Assembly (NCBI GenBank): GCA_050305935.1
Contig: JBNLGG010000001.1
Location: 62,001-126,000 of the forward strand
Source of the DNA: CAJXNP01 sp050305935
Lineage (GTDB): Bacteria > Bacteroidota > Bacteroidia > Cytophagales > Cyclobacteriaceae
DNA length: 64,000 nucleotides
Direction of reading: 5' to 3'
In this document: positions 43,243-51,895 of the stretch, in pieces
How positions within the stretch are numbered: position 1 is the stretch's first letter
Layout of the letters: each line of letters begins with the position of its first letter
The notes under the pieces: generated by a model
Told to the model about the DNA's origin: nothing
Databases searched by the model: none
Seen by the model: only the letters and a program-made list of their open reading frames with translations
Program-made: the position numbers and the translations under genes

Positions 43243-43473
43243 ATGAGAGTTTTCAACTATCGTGTTTTGTTCAGGGAAGAGCCGGAAGGTGGGTTTACGG
43301 TATTTGTGCCAAGCCTTGAAGGGTGCATATCTTATGGGAAAGACCTGGAGGAAGCGAAGAAAAATGCCAAAGAGGCTATCGAATTATATATTGAGTCTTT
43401 AGAAGCGGATAAACTCCCAATACCAACCGACGAGAATTTTCTTGAGTACAATCTTCAAATAACACATGTCTGA
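43243..43473 (+). CDS. hicB: HicB family antitoxin (short form)
   Basis: This 76-residue protein has the HicB RNase-H-like opening FNYRVLFREEPEGGFTVFVPSLEGCISYGKDLEEAKKNAKEAIELYI, which binds and blocks the HicA toxin. It stops after LEADKLPIPTDENFLEY and lacks the C-terminal ribbon-helix-helix or helix-turn-helix DNA-binding domain of longer HicB proteins, so it probably cannot autoregulate its operon alone. The hicA start overlaps its stop by eight bases, so the two are translated together in antitoxin-toxin order. ATG 43243 was chosen as the first Met that gives the full family start. Confidence 0.88.
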   Translation: MRVFNYRVLFREEPEGGFTVFVPSLEGCISYGKDLEEAKKNAKEAIELYIESLEADKLPIPTDENFLEYNLQITHV

Positions 43474-43657
43474 TTATAGCTCTAAGGAAATAATCAGAAG
43501 ACTCACGGAGGCTGGTTTTATATTGGATAGGGTTAAGGGAAGTCATCATATTTACAAGAATAATACCGGCAAGCGGGTAGTGGTGCCGCACCCAAAGAAG
43601 GATCTTCCAAAGGGTGCTTTTTTCGCCATCTTGAAACAAGGAGGATTAAAAGACTAG
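43466..43657 (+). CDS. hicA: HicA family toxin, mRNA interferase
   Basis: This 63-residue protein is a typical HicA: SSKEIIRRLTEAGFILDRVKGSHHIYKNN, then KRVVVPHPKKDLPKGAFFAILKQGGLKD. The catalytic His lies in GSHHIY (residues 27-28). The double-stranded RNA-binding-like fold cleaves mRNAs independently of translation. It follows hicB with an eight-base overlap, so the antitoxin is translated first. No further TA component is nearby; directly downstream lies the decayed symporter remnant. Confidence 0.92.
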   Translation: MSDYSSKEIIRRLTEAGFILDRVKGSHHIYKNNTGKRVVVPHPKKDLPKGAFFAILKQGGLKD

Positions 43658-43773
43658 TGCTACACAACATTTGTTTACTTACTGAAAACAGACGACCGCC
43701 GATCGTCCCCCATTAACAACTCCCTTTCATTTTCTCTTTCTTATCCGAATCTTTAAGTTGGTAAGAATAATGG

Positions 43774-44054
43774 GATGGGTATTCAGTTGATGATTTAAAA
43801 CTCGATTTTAATAATGATTCCCTTTGGCTGTTGAATATTTGTCTCGCGGTGGTGATGTTTGGTGTGGTACTTGACCTGCGAATCCAGGATTTTAAGTTGC
43901 TATTGAAAAGTCCAAAACCATCGTTAATCGGTATTTTTTCCCAGTTTATCCTACTTCCATTCCTTACTTTTTGATAAAGCCAATTCCCAGTATTGCCATC
44001 GGAATGATTCTGGTGGCAGCTTGTCCGGGTGGAAATATTTCCAATTTATTATTT
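43774..44054 (+). pseudogene. Remnant of a bile-acid:sodium symporter family gene
   Basis: Within the 458-base gap 43658-44115, two plus-strand readings together rebuild the N-terminal part of a BASS-type transporter. The first (43780-43974) reads YSVDDLKLDF then LAVVMFGVVLDLRIQDFKLL and ends in a stop after LPFLTF. The second, in another frame from 43971, gives KPIPSIAIGMILVAACPGGNISN, the canonical transporter motif. The expected start Met is replaced by GGG, there is a frameshift near 43970, and nothing recognisable as this family follows about 44054. The gene is therefore truncated and frameshifted. It lies between hicBA and the P-type ATPase, so the loss may be linked to rearrangement there. 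Confidence 0.8.
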
Positions 44055-44115
44055 GCTGACCAGCCTGATAGTGTGCTATTTAATTGGATGGACCTATTTT
44101 ACCATTACCATGTTT

Positions 44116-46611
44116 CTATTGGTGCTTTCTCCTTTGATTCCATTTGTAAAATTCAAGCCATATCACAGAAAGGAAGCTTGCTCCTAAACAGGTGACGATT
44201 TGCATTGATGTCATATAACTGAATTCAAAAAGCGATCTTAGTTGGGGTATCGTCAAGCTGAAAACAAGGATTCCCAGGGTGATGAGGATGATGATTGGGA
44301 TCAGATTGTTCTTATACTTTAGAGTGGCAACCACAGAATAATAAAAGGATCTGTTTACCAATGTTAAAAAGATATTGCTGAAGATGATCGTGGTAAATAC
44401 GATCGTGCGGATAGTCTCTTCCGAAAGATTGTTTTTTATACCGTCAAAATACAAAAACAAAGCCCCTGCGGTTATCGCCAATCCCTGAATGATGCTGAGA
44501 AATAATTCTTTGAATGAAAAAAAAGTTCTCGTCATTTTACGGGGCCTGAGCAGCATTTGATTTTTTTCCATCGGCTCATTTTCAAAGGCAATGGAACAGG
44601 TAGGCCCCATGATTAATTCGAAAAATATCACATGGATGGGATTAAAAATATTAGTGAATTTCCAATCGAAAAGGAGCGGCAGCGAGACCGTGAGCATGAT
44701 GGGAATATGTATCGAAATGATGTACTGAATAGCTTTTTTGAGGTTTGTGTAAATTCTTCTTCCTACCGAGACCGCATAGACCATGTGGGTAAGGTTGTCG
44801 TTGGCCAGAATTAACGAGGCAGCTCTTTTGGCGGTTTCCGTCCCTTTTTTTCCCATGGCCACCCCGATGTGAGAAGCTTTCAGGGCGGGTGCATCGTTTA
44901 CACCATCTCCCGTCATGGCTACGATTTCACCTTTTTCCTTTAGGGCCTCAATTAGTTTTAATTTGGCATCGGGAAACATTCGGGCAAAGACGGTATACTT
45001 GTCCAGGTTGGATTGTAAAGCATCGGAGTCAAACTCCATCACTTGCTGACCGCTTACATATTTATTAGCATCTTTTAGTCCAATCTTTCCGGCAATGGAT
45101 AAAGCAGTTTCGGGATAATCGCCGGTGACCAGCTTCATTTCAATCCCGGCGTCATAAAAAGCCTTTACCACTTCTTTGATGTTTTCTTTTGGAGGGTCTT
45201 CCAATGCAATGAGGCCCAGAAACTCCCAGTTAAAATCCCGCTGATTATCCGGAAAATTCTCACCGGAAAATGTTGCTGCCGACACTCCTAACACCCTCAA
45301 TCCGCTGGATGCAAAACCGGAGGTAATTTCCTTTATTTTATTCTTTTCAGTCGCGGACAAATGGGAACATTCCGCAATGCTTTCCCATCCACCTTTGGCT
45401 GCAATGATCTTTTCACCCTGTTGATTTGAATAGATATGTGTCATCATCGGAGGGGTGCCATCCAGCGGATATTCGTGAATCATGGAAAATTCTGATCGAA
45501 GATCATTTTTTACTTGATTTTTGTAGGCGTCATGAATGGCCAACTCCATTGGATCAAACGGGCTGGTTTCGCTGGCCCACATCGAATAGGCAAGGACTTT
45601 TTGTGAAGTAGGGGAACCAACTTCCTCGATCGCTAGCATCTTGTCATCGTGAAAGTCAAATATCTTTTCAACTTTCATTTTATTCTCTGTAATAGTACCC
45701 GTCTTATCTACACAGATGACCGAGGCGGATCCGAGGCTTTCAACGGTGACCGGCTGCCTGGTAAGTACGCCCTGACGGATAAGCTGCCTGGCGCCCAATG
45801 CCATAAAGGTGGCAAAAGCAACCGGGATTTCTTCAGGGAGGATGGACATTGCCAGCGTTAATCCATGAAGGAGGCCATGTAAAATATCCTTCGAATTGAG
45901 ATAGTTGATCAGCCAGACAAGGATGAAAAATACCAACCCAATACCTGCCATCAATTTCACGAAGCGGTTTATTTGCTGCTGAAGAGGAGTTTTTTCAGTG
46001 CTTATGTTGTCAATGGATTTTCCAATTTTCCCGAGCTCGGTACTGTTGCCAATCTTACTAATTCTGGCTACGGCATATCCGGAAGTGACGAGCGTACCAA
46101 AATAAACTTGTGAATTGGTCGGATTTTTTTCAACAGGAAAAGATTCACCCGTGAGAATCGATTCGTTTACATAAAAATCATTCGACTGTAAAATTTCAGC
46201 ATCTGCGGGTATGAGGTTCCCTTCCTCAACTAAAATGATATCATCTACTACCAGGTATTCGGCCAGAATGGACTGAAGCTCGTTGTTTCGAATCACCTTC
46301 GCCCTGGGATCAATATAGCTTTTCAGGGATTTAAGGGCATTTTTGCTCCGTATTTCCTGAAAAACAGAAATGCCAGTGACAAAGCTAATGGCGATGATCA
46401 TCATTATTCCCTCGGTGACTTCCCCTATACTGAAGTAGATAATGCAGGCTACTAACAGCAGTATTACCATTGGTTCCGTGATAACATCCTTGATCAAATC
46501 GAGGAGTTCATTGGAATGATCTCCTGAAATGGTATTGTAACCATACTTTGCCCGGGAATTTTTTACTTCCTCGTCGGGAAGACCTTCAAATTCGAATGAA
46601 TGATTTTTCAT
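44116..46611 (-). CDS. Cation-translocating P-type ATPase (calcium/plasma-membrane type)
   Basis: This 831-residue P-type ATPase shows the phosphorylation motif DKTGT at residue 302, the actuator TGES (ILTGESFPVEKNP), the nucleotide/hinge GDGVND (MTGDGVNDAPALKASHIGVAMG), and the membrane motif LPEEIPV in helix 4, close to the PEE(I/F)P of the Ca2+ ATPases. The N-terminal cytoplasmic segment and at least eight membrane helices are present. Its probable job is export of Ca2+ or a related divalent ion, but the site residues were not compared in detail. Its 3' end converges on the decayed symporter. The start ATG is 46611. Confidence 0.92.
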   Translation of the reverse strand: MKNHSFEFEGLPDEEVKNSRAKYGYNTISGDHSNELLDLIKDVITEPMVILLLVACIIYFSIGEVTEGIMMIIAISFVTGISVFQEIRSKNALKSLKSYIDPRAKVIRNNELQSILAEYLVVDDIILVEEGNLIPADAEILQSNDFYVNESILTGESFPVEKNPTNSQVYFGTLVTSGYAVARISKIGNSTELGKIGKSIDNISTEKTPLQQQINRFVKLMAGIGLVFFILVWLINYLNSKDILHGLLHGLTLAMSILPEEIPVAFATFMALGARQLIRQGVLTRQPVTVESLGSASVICVDKTGTITENKMKVEKIFDFHDDKMLAIEEVGSPTSQKVLAYSMWASETSPFDPMELAIHDAYKNQVKNDLRSEFSMIHEYPLDGTPPMMTHIYSNQQGEKIIAAKGGWESIAECSHLSATEKNKIKEITSGFASSGLRVLGVSAATFSGENFPDNQRDFNWEFLGLIALEDPPKENIKEVVKAFYDAGIEMKLVTGDYPETALSIAGKIGLKDANKYVSGQQVMEFDSDALQSNLDKYTVFARMFPDAKLKLIEALKEKGEIVAMTGDGVNDAPALKASHIGVAMGKKGTETAKRAASLILANDNLTHMVYAVSVGRRIYTNLKKAIQYIISIHIPIMLTVSLPLLFDWKFTNIFNPIHVIFFELIMGPTCSIAFENEPMEKNQMLLRPRKMTRTFFSFKELFLSIIQGLAITAGALFLYFDGIKNNLSEETIRTIVFTTIIFSNIFLTLVNRSFYYSVVATLKYKNNLIPIIILITLGILVFSLTIPQLRSLFEFSYMTSMQIVTCLGASFLSVIWLEFYKWNQRRKHQ

Positions 46612-46821
46612 GTGTTTATTTGTGTTTGATTTCTAAGGAAACACATGGAATGGCCTTGCAAACAATCGATCATCTCTTTGGGTGAACTTCGTACATGGCC
46701 ATTTCACCTCTCAATTATTAAAAAAATAAATTTCAATAATTGAATGTATAATTTCATGGTGAAAAGTCATAATTGCCTTAAAAAGTGAGGTTTATGAGTG
46801 GTCGTGATTTCTTCCGGAAAT

Positions 46822-46849
46822 AAAAAAAAGGGATATGTTACTATCCCTT
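46822..46849 (-). terminator. Intrinsic terminator of glyS
   Basis: The 8-base stem AAGGGATA (46828-46835) and TATCCCTT (46842-46849) has a six-base loop. On the minus strand it is followed by an eight-T tract (46822-46829 read in reverse). It lies 24 bases after the glyS stop. It may also matter for the upstream region of the P-type ATPase, which begins at 46611 on the same strand. Confidence 0.85.
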
Positions 46850-46872
46850 CCTCTACTAAATTTTTATTTCTT

Positions 46873-48339
46873 CTACAGTTGATCGAAAATGTTTTTGATT
46901 GAAACTGCTTTTGAGATTCTTTCTTTTAGATCTGAAATCTTCACCCTCTCTTGTTCCATGGTGTCCCGGTGGCGGATGGTTACACTGTCGTCATCTTTTG
47001 TCTCGTAATCCACAGCGATGCAGAATGGAGTGCCAATGAGGTCCTGACGTGTATATCTTTTCCCAATCGAACTGGAATCTTCGTAGATCAGGTTAAAATC
47101 ATATTTCAGATCATCGAAGATCTTCCTTCCTATTTCAGGCAATCCATCTTTCTTCACCAAAGGAAGAATAGCGGCTTTGACAGGCGCCAATGCCGGATGG
47201 AATTTTAAGTAAGTGCGTGTTTTCTTGTTATCACCTTCACCTACTTCTTCTTCTTTGTATCCATTGCAAAGAAGCATAAAGAAAAGCCTGTCAGCTCCGG
47301 CGGAGGTTTCAATGACATAAGGCACATAGTTTTTATTGATCTCCGGATCGAAGTATTGCATTTTTTTCCTGGAAAGTTCCTGGTGATTTCCGAGGTCAAA
47401 ATCGGTTCGCGAATGGATACCTTCTACTTCTTTAAATCCAAATGGAAATTTAAATTCGATATCGACGGCTGCATCGGCATAATGGGCTAGCTTGTCGTGA
47501 TCGTGGAAACGAAGATTTTCAGCCGGGATACCCATTGCCTGGTGCCATTTCATTCGGATGGTCTTCCAGTGCTCATACCATTGCTTTTCCTCGCCCGGGC
47601 GAATGAAAAACTGCATTTCCATCTGTTCAAATTCCCGCATTCTAAATATGAATTGCCTGGCAACAATTTCATTTCTAAAGGCTTTTCCTATCTGGGCAAT
47701 GCCGAATGGAATTTTCATCCGGGCGGTTTTTTGTACATTCAGGAAGTTGACAAAAATACCTTGGGCGGTTTCCGGCCGCAGATAGATTTTATTGGCGTCT
47801 TCAGAAACCGATCCTACCTCTGTAGAAAACATCAGGTTAAACTGACGAACGTCTGTCCAATTGGCAGTACCGGAAATAGGACATTTAATTCCAGCGTCTG
47901 TGATCAATTGTTTTACACCGGCCAGGTCTTCTGCATCCAGCAACCTGCCCATTTCTTTAACCAGCGCCTGGGCTTCATCATTCTTCCCTTCAGATTCCAG
48001 TTCGGCTGCTTTATCTTCAATAAGCACATCTGCGCGATATCGCTTCTTGGAATCTTTATTGTCAATCATCGGATCGTTGAAACTATCCACGTGTCCCGAT
48101 GCCTTCCATGTAAGCGGGTGCATAAAAATGGCCGCATCCAGCCCTACCACATTTTCATTAAGCTTGATCATGGCCTGCCACCAGAGGTCTTTCAGGTTCT
48201 TTTTTAATTCGGCGCCGTAGGGGCCGTAATCATACACCGCCTGAAGGCCGTCATAAATTTCTGAGGATGGGTAAACAAAGCCATACTCCTTGGCATGGGC
48301 AATAATATCTTTTATGGTAAAGTCAATCTCGCTTTTCAC
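46873..48339 (-). CDS. glyS: Glycyl-tRNA synthetase, single-chain (class II)
   Basis: This 488-residue enzyme is the eukaryote/archaea-like single-chain GlyRS, common in Bacteroidota, not the alpha2beta2 type. HAKEYGFVYPSSEIYDGLQAVYDYGPYGAELKKN is the family signature at the N-terminus. Motif 2 and the class II core are visible around ARMKIPFGIAQIGKAFRNEIVARQFIFRMREFEQMEMQFF, and the C-terminal anticodon-binding domain runs from about 370 (LAPVKAAILPLVKKDGLPEIGR). The start is GTG at 48339; the TTG at 48345 is less likely, and a stop lies in frame just upstream. It has its own intrinsic terminator. It lies divergent from the universal stress protein. Confidence 0.94.
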   Translation of the reverse strand: MKSEIDFTIKDIIAHAKEYGFVYPSSEIYDGLQAVYDYGPYGAELKKNLKDLWWQAMIKLNENVVGLDAAIFMHPLTWKASGHVDSFNDPMIDNKDSKKRYRADVLIEDKAAELESEGKNDEAQALVKEMGRLLDAEDLAGVKQLITDAGIKCPISGTANWTDVRQFNLMFSTEVGSVSEDANKIYLRPETAQGIFVNFLNVQKTARMKIPFGIAQIGKAFRNEIVARQFIFRMREFEQMEMQFFIRPGEEKQWYEHWKTIRMKWHQAMGIPAENLRFHDHDKLAHYADAAVDIEFKFPFGFKEVEGIHSRTDFDLGNHQELSRKKMQYFDPEINKNYVPYVIETSAGADRLFFMLLCNGYKEEEVGEGDNKKTRTYLKFHPALAPVKAAILPLVKKDGLPEIGRKIFDDLKYDFNLIYEDSSSIGKRYTRQDLIGTPFCIAVDYETKDDDSVTIRHRDTMEQERVKISDLKERISKAVSIKNIFDQL

Positions 48340-48545
48340 GGACAAAAAATTTAGTTCAACAAATTCTGTTTAATGTATTGAGGTACATTGATTTTGGGCA
48401 GCAAAGATATGCATTGCTTTGTTGTTGACAAATTACTTCACCCAGATAATAGCTCGCTGATGGGTGTGCCCTAACTTCGATTTTGTTTTAAGTTTTCGCC
48501 TTTAATTTTATATTTACCGAGGTGCCTTTAAAGAATTCAATCGCC

Positions 48546-49379
48546 ATGTACAAAAAAATCGGAGTAGCTTTAGCATTTTCACCTCGTTGTCAGGCGATGT
48601 TAGCTGAGGCTTTTCGATTGAAAAAGTTATTTGAGGCGGAGTTATTTTGCATTCATATAGGACCAAAAGGCACGTCCGAAAAGGAATATATGAGCAATGT
48701 GCTCAACAAGGCAGGTATAAAGGAAGAAGAAATCCACCTGATTTGGGATGAAGGAAAGCCCATCAAAAAAATCCTTCAAATCTGCAAAGCTGAAGGAATT
48801 GACTTGCTGGTGGCCGGAGCGCTTCAAAAAGAAAAGCTTTTCAACTTTTATATTGGGTCTGTGGCAAGAAAGATTATTCGGAAAGCCGGATGTTCGGTTT
48901 TAATGCTCACTAACCCTTCTACTGACCCCAAACCATTTGAGAAAATCGTCATCAACGGATCTGACGGCGTCAAGGATCTAAAAACGATACGGCGGGGCAT
49001 AAAACTTGCCCACCTGGAAAAAGCAAGCCAGACCCATATTTTCAAAGACATTCAGGGATACGGACTTTCATTGATAATGTCGACCGAAGAAAGCGAGGCC
49101 GAATTTGCAGAAAGAAGGCGGGAGCTCGTTCATCGGGAGATTGACGAAATGAATGATTTGATCAATACGATAGATACCTACGACGTGCACATCAATATCA
49201 AAGTGGCCGGAGGCAAGGAAGGGCATGAACTGAAAAAGTTTGTTGAGAAAATACATGCCGACCTGCTGGTAATGAAGGCGCCCGAGAGGCAGTTGAGGTT
49301 CTTTGATCGCATTTTTCCTCATTATATTGAGGTGATCATGGCGGACCTTCCGTCGAATCTTTTAATTGATCATAATTAG
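48546..49379 (+). CDS. Universal stress protein, tandem UspA domains
   Basis: This protein of about 277 residues carries two UspA-like domains in tandem. The first (about 1-132) is well preserved: KKIGVALAFSPRCQAMLAEAFRLKKLFEAELFCIHIGPK, then a short GSVARKIIRKAGCSVLML segment matching the G-x2-G-x9-G(S/T) nucleotide-binding loop only in degenerate form. The second (from ~135, KIVINGSDGVKDLKTIRRGIKLAHLEK) also ends in a hydrophobic strand but lacks the classical ATP loop. Such proteins bind nucleotides or act as stress regulators. The stop lies six bases before the antiporter start, so a joint role in cation or pH homeostasis is likely. ATG 48546 is preferred over GTG 48522. Confidence 0.85.
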   Translation: MYKKIGVALAFSPRCQAMLAEAFRLKKLFEAELFCIHIGPKGTSEKEYMSNVLNKAGIKEEEIHLIWDEGKPIKKILQICKAEGIDLLVAGALQKEKLFNFYIGSVARKIIRKAGCSVLMLTNPSTDPKPFEKIVINGSDGVKDLKTIRRGIKLAHLEKASQTHIFKDIQGYGLSLIMSTEESEAEFAERRRELVHREIDEMNDLINTIDTYDVHINIKVAGGKEGHELKKFVEKIHADLLVMKAPERQLRFFDRIFPHYIEVIMADLPSNLLIDHN

Positions 49380-49385
49380 GATTTC

Positions 49386-50666
49386 ATGCACAGTCTGTCC
49401 CATCACGATATCATCACTCTTTTGATACAATTGGCTACCATGCTACTGGCAGCGAGGCTCTTTGGTGAACTTGCCAGAAAGCTTCATCAGCCGATGGTTG
49501 TAGGGGAGATACTGGCAGGTGTTATCCTTGGACCAACTATTCTGGGGTACATCAGCCCCGATTTCTTCCATGCGGTATTTGAAAGTAGCGAGATGGCCAA
49601 TGTGGCGCTCAATGGAATCATCCAGGTGGCCGTTATCCTCCTGCTGTTTATCGCAGGTTTAGAGGTGGAGCTTGATCTTGTGTGGGAGCAGGGAAAGAGG
49701 GCCTTGTACACCAGTTTATTATCCCTTTCATTTCCTTTCATTATCGGTTTCACATTTGTTTATTCATTTCCCTGGGTATTTGACAGTGTGCCGGAAGATC
49801 AATATCTGGTTTTCACACTGTTCTTAAGCACGGTTTTGTCGATTACCGCGTTGCCTGTGATTGCAAGGGTGCTGATGGATCTCAACATGTTTAAGTCAAA
49901 AATGGGAATGCTGATCATTGCATCAGCGATGGTGATTGATATTCTCGGATGGTTGATTTTTGCGGTGATCCTCAGCATGATGGATACAGGAGAAGGAGGA
50001 AAAATGAGCCTGGGAAAGACCATTGGACTGACCCTGGGATTTACTGTAATCTTATTGTCAATTGGAAAGTATTTTCTTGATAAAATATTACCATGGATCA
50101 ATCGCAAATTTGCCTGGCCGGGAGGTCTTTTATCGATCTCAATGGTGCTTTGTTTCATTGCGTCAGCATTTACCGAATATATCGGTATACATGCGATTTT
50201 TGGTTCGTTCATCGTGGGGATTGCGTTGGGGGATTCGGTGCATATGCCCGAGCGGGCGAAGGAAATCGTCCATCAGTTTGTCAATAACATATTTGCACCG
50301 CTGTTTTTCGTCTCCATAGGCCTCTGGGTGAATTTCTATGAAAATTTTAACCTGACGTTGATCCTGTTTATACTGGTATTGGCTTTTCTTGGGAAAATTA
50401 CCGGGGGCTTTTTCGGGGCGAGATTGGGCAAGCTCAATGTGTTTCAATCGCTGGCAGTGGGTTTTGGAATGAACACCCATGGCACCCTGGAAATCATTCT
50501 GGGGACGATCGCACTGGGAGCGGGACTAATCAATGAGGAAATTTTTGTATCCATTGTGATCATGGTCATTATCACGATAGTGATTTCAGCTCCACTGATG
50601 AAATACTGCATCGAGCTTCACAAACATTTTAAAAGGAGGTACAAGGTGAGGATCGGTAAAAAATAG
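49386..50666 (+). CDS. CPA2-type cation/proton antiporter (KefB/Nha-like)
   Basis: This 426-residue integral membrane antiporter has about 12 hydrophobic helices and the family motifs HQPMVVGEILAGVILGPTILG, ILLLFIAGLEVELDLV, STVLSITALPVIARVLMDL, IGIHAIFGSFIVGIALGD and GMNTHGTLEIILGTIALGAGLI. It lacks the cytoplasmic RCK/TrkA-N domain of KefB/KefC, so it is a membrane core only. It exchanges Na+ or K+ for protons in the inner membrane. It is co-transcribed with the universal stress protein that precedes it by six bases, a common pairing in which the stress protein may gate the transporter. Confidence 0.9.
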   Translation: MHSLSHHDIITLLIQLATMLLAARLFGELARKLHQPMVVGEILAGVILGPTILGYISPDFFHAVFESSEMANVALNGIIQVAVILLLFIAGLEVELDLVWEQGKRALYTSLLSLSFPFIIGFTFVYSFPWVFDSVPEDQYLVFTLFLSTVLSITALPVIARVLMDLNMFKSKMGMLIIASAMVIDILGWLIFAVILSMMDTGEGGKMSLGKTIGLTLGFTVILLSIGKYFLDKILPWINRKFAWPGGLLSISMVLCFIASAFTEYIGIHAIFGSFIVGIALGDSVHMPERAKEIVHQFVNNIFAPLFFVSIGLWVNFYENFNLTLILFILVLAFLGKITGGFFGARLGKLNVFQSLAVGFGMNTHGTLEIILGTIALGAGLINEEIFVSIVIMVIITIVISAPLMKYCIELHKHFKRRYKVRIGKK

Positions 50667-50718
50667 TTTGTTAAACTAATCAATTTTTGAATCTCAGATC
50701 GAGTTTTCTTTGTCAAAA

Positions 50719-51786
50719 TCAGGTTAAATCAAAAGCCGATATATAGGCTGGTAATTTGTTTAGTGTAGTTTCCTCCTGATCTGATAAACCTTGTGATTTG
50801 ATGATAACATTAGCAGATTTGAATTTTAACATTGATCCGAAAACCCCACGGTCAATTTTTTTAACCTGTCGTAATAGATAGGAACGATCATCTGCCCAAA
50901 TTAATGCTGTATTTGTTTTCTGCATTGCCAATACAGATTCAAAAAGCTTTTCCAAATATTTTTCACAACCCTTTTTATAAAAGACGGCTTCAAAACTGGT
51001 AAAAGAAAAATCCATGTTAATAAAACGACGGATAATAGGTAAATTGGAAATGAAGCCCAACAGATATTTTCCAATTAATCCCGGGAAACCGTCAATTTTC
51101 CACCTGACATTGTTTGCCTGAACTCCGGCTAAGATTTCGCCATTTACATTTTTTAATACATAATAATTGTCCCTGAAGAAAAGATTATCGGTTGAAAAAA
51201 GATTGTATTGACGATAAAATTCTTTTAATCGCGTGATGACCTCCTCTTTTTCATGAGGAAGGATTCGACCTACCGATGGATTTGCCTTTGGACTATATCT
51301 GCTAAAGACAAGGGTAGAAAAAGATCTTATTTGTCTAAATCCAAAGAGATCGCATAATGACACTGAACGATGGTTTTCCTGGTCAACATAGGCATAGAAC
51401 AGGTGTTGTTCCCCAGCATGGGAGACCCTACCCGCCGGGAATTCAAGTAGGGATAGAATTTCTTTTTTCAAGGAACCGGTTGTCCCGGTCTTGTTATTTT
51501 TGGAGAATTTTGGACTTTTCTGGTAGGCAGGCAAAAAGGCAAAGTAACGGATGTATGAGACATTAATTTCCTTTGGCCCCACTCTGGTTTTTCTATGGCA
51601 AAGACAACACGTTGCCACCAGGGTTGATTTTTTCTCAAGTACAATAAAAGTAGGCTTTGGGATAAACCTGATTTTGTCAGGTACGTCTGACAGACGGTAC
51701 GTGATGCTTTTTCCTGGAGTACCGATTATCGCGTCAACGAGCAAATGGACAATTTCTTTGGTAGGTTGTAGGTATATTTTAAGCAC
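50719..51786 (-). CDS. GNAT-like putative acetyltransferase of a surface-glycan cluster
   Basis: This 355-residue protein is not clearly assigned. Its sequence layout, an N-terminal half with FIVLEKKSTLVATCCLCHRKTR and INVSYIRYFAFLPAYQKSPK, then LKEFYRQYNLFSTDNLFFRDNYYVLKNVNGEILAGVQANNVRWKIDGFPGLIGK, resembles large GNAT-type N-acyltransferases of this phylum. I saw no unambiguous acetyl-CoA motif A. It is the last gene of a minus-strand run with an FkbM methyltransferase, a methyltransferase-GT fusion and a membrane transferase, so a role in modifying a surface sugar or lipid is plausible. The start is GTG at 51786. Confidence in the fold is moderate and in the function low. Confidence 0.5.
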   Translation of the reverse strand: MLKIYLQPTKEIVHLLVDAIIGTPGKSITYRLSDVPDKIRFIPKPTFIVLEKKSTLVATCCLCHRKTRVGPKEINVSYIRYFAFLPAYQKSPKFSKNNKTGTTGSLKKEILSLLEFPAGRVSHAGEQHLFYAYVDQENHRSVSLCDLFGFRQIRSFSTLVFSRYSPKANPSVGRILPHEKEEVITRLKEFYRQYNLFSTDNLFFRDNYYVLKNVNGEILAGVQANNVRWKIDGFPGLIGKYLLGFISNLPIIRRFINMDFSFTSFEAVFYKKGCEKYLEKLFESVLAMQKTNTALIWADDRSYLLRQVKKIDRGVFGSMLKFKSANVIIKSQGLSDQEETTLNKLPAYISAFDLT

Positions 51787-51895
51787 GGCAATAAAAGTAA
51801 AAGGCTTGTTACTTTATTTGCAATATTTTATTGCTAATAATACTGAAAAACCGGATTTTTATCACAGCCAATCAACTTTGGTAACGGTGCCAATG

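Noticed and set aside
44059..44187. Hydrophobic plus-strand continuation of the symporter remnant
   Set aside because: From 44116 on it is simply antisense to the conserved C-terminus of the P-type ATPase, and the rest does not resemble the transporter family.
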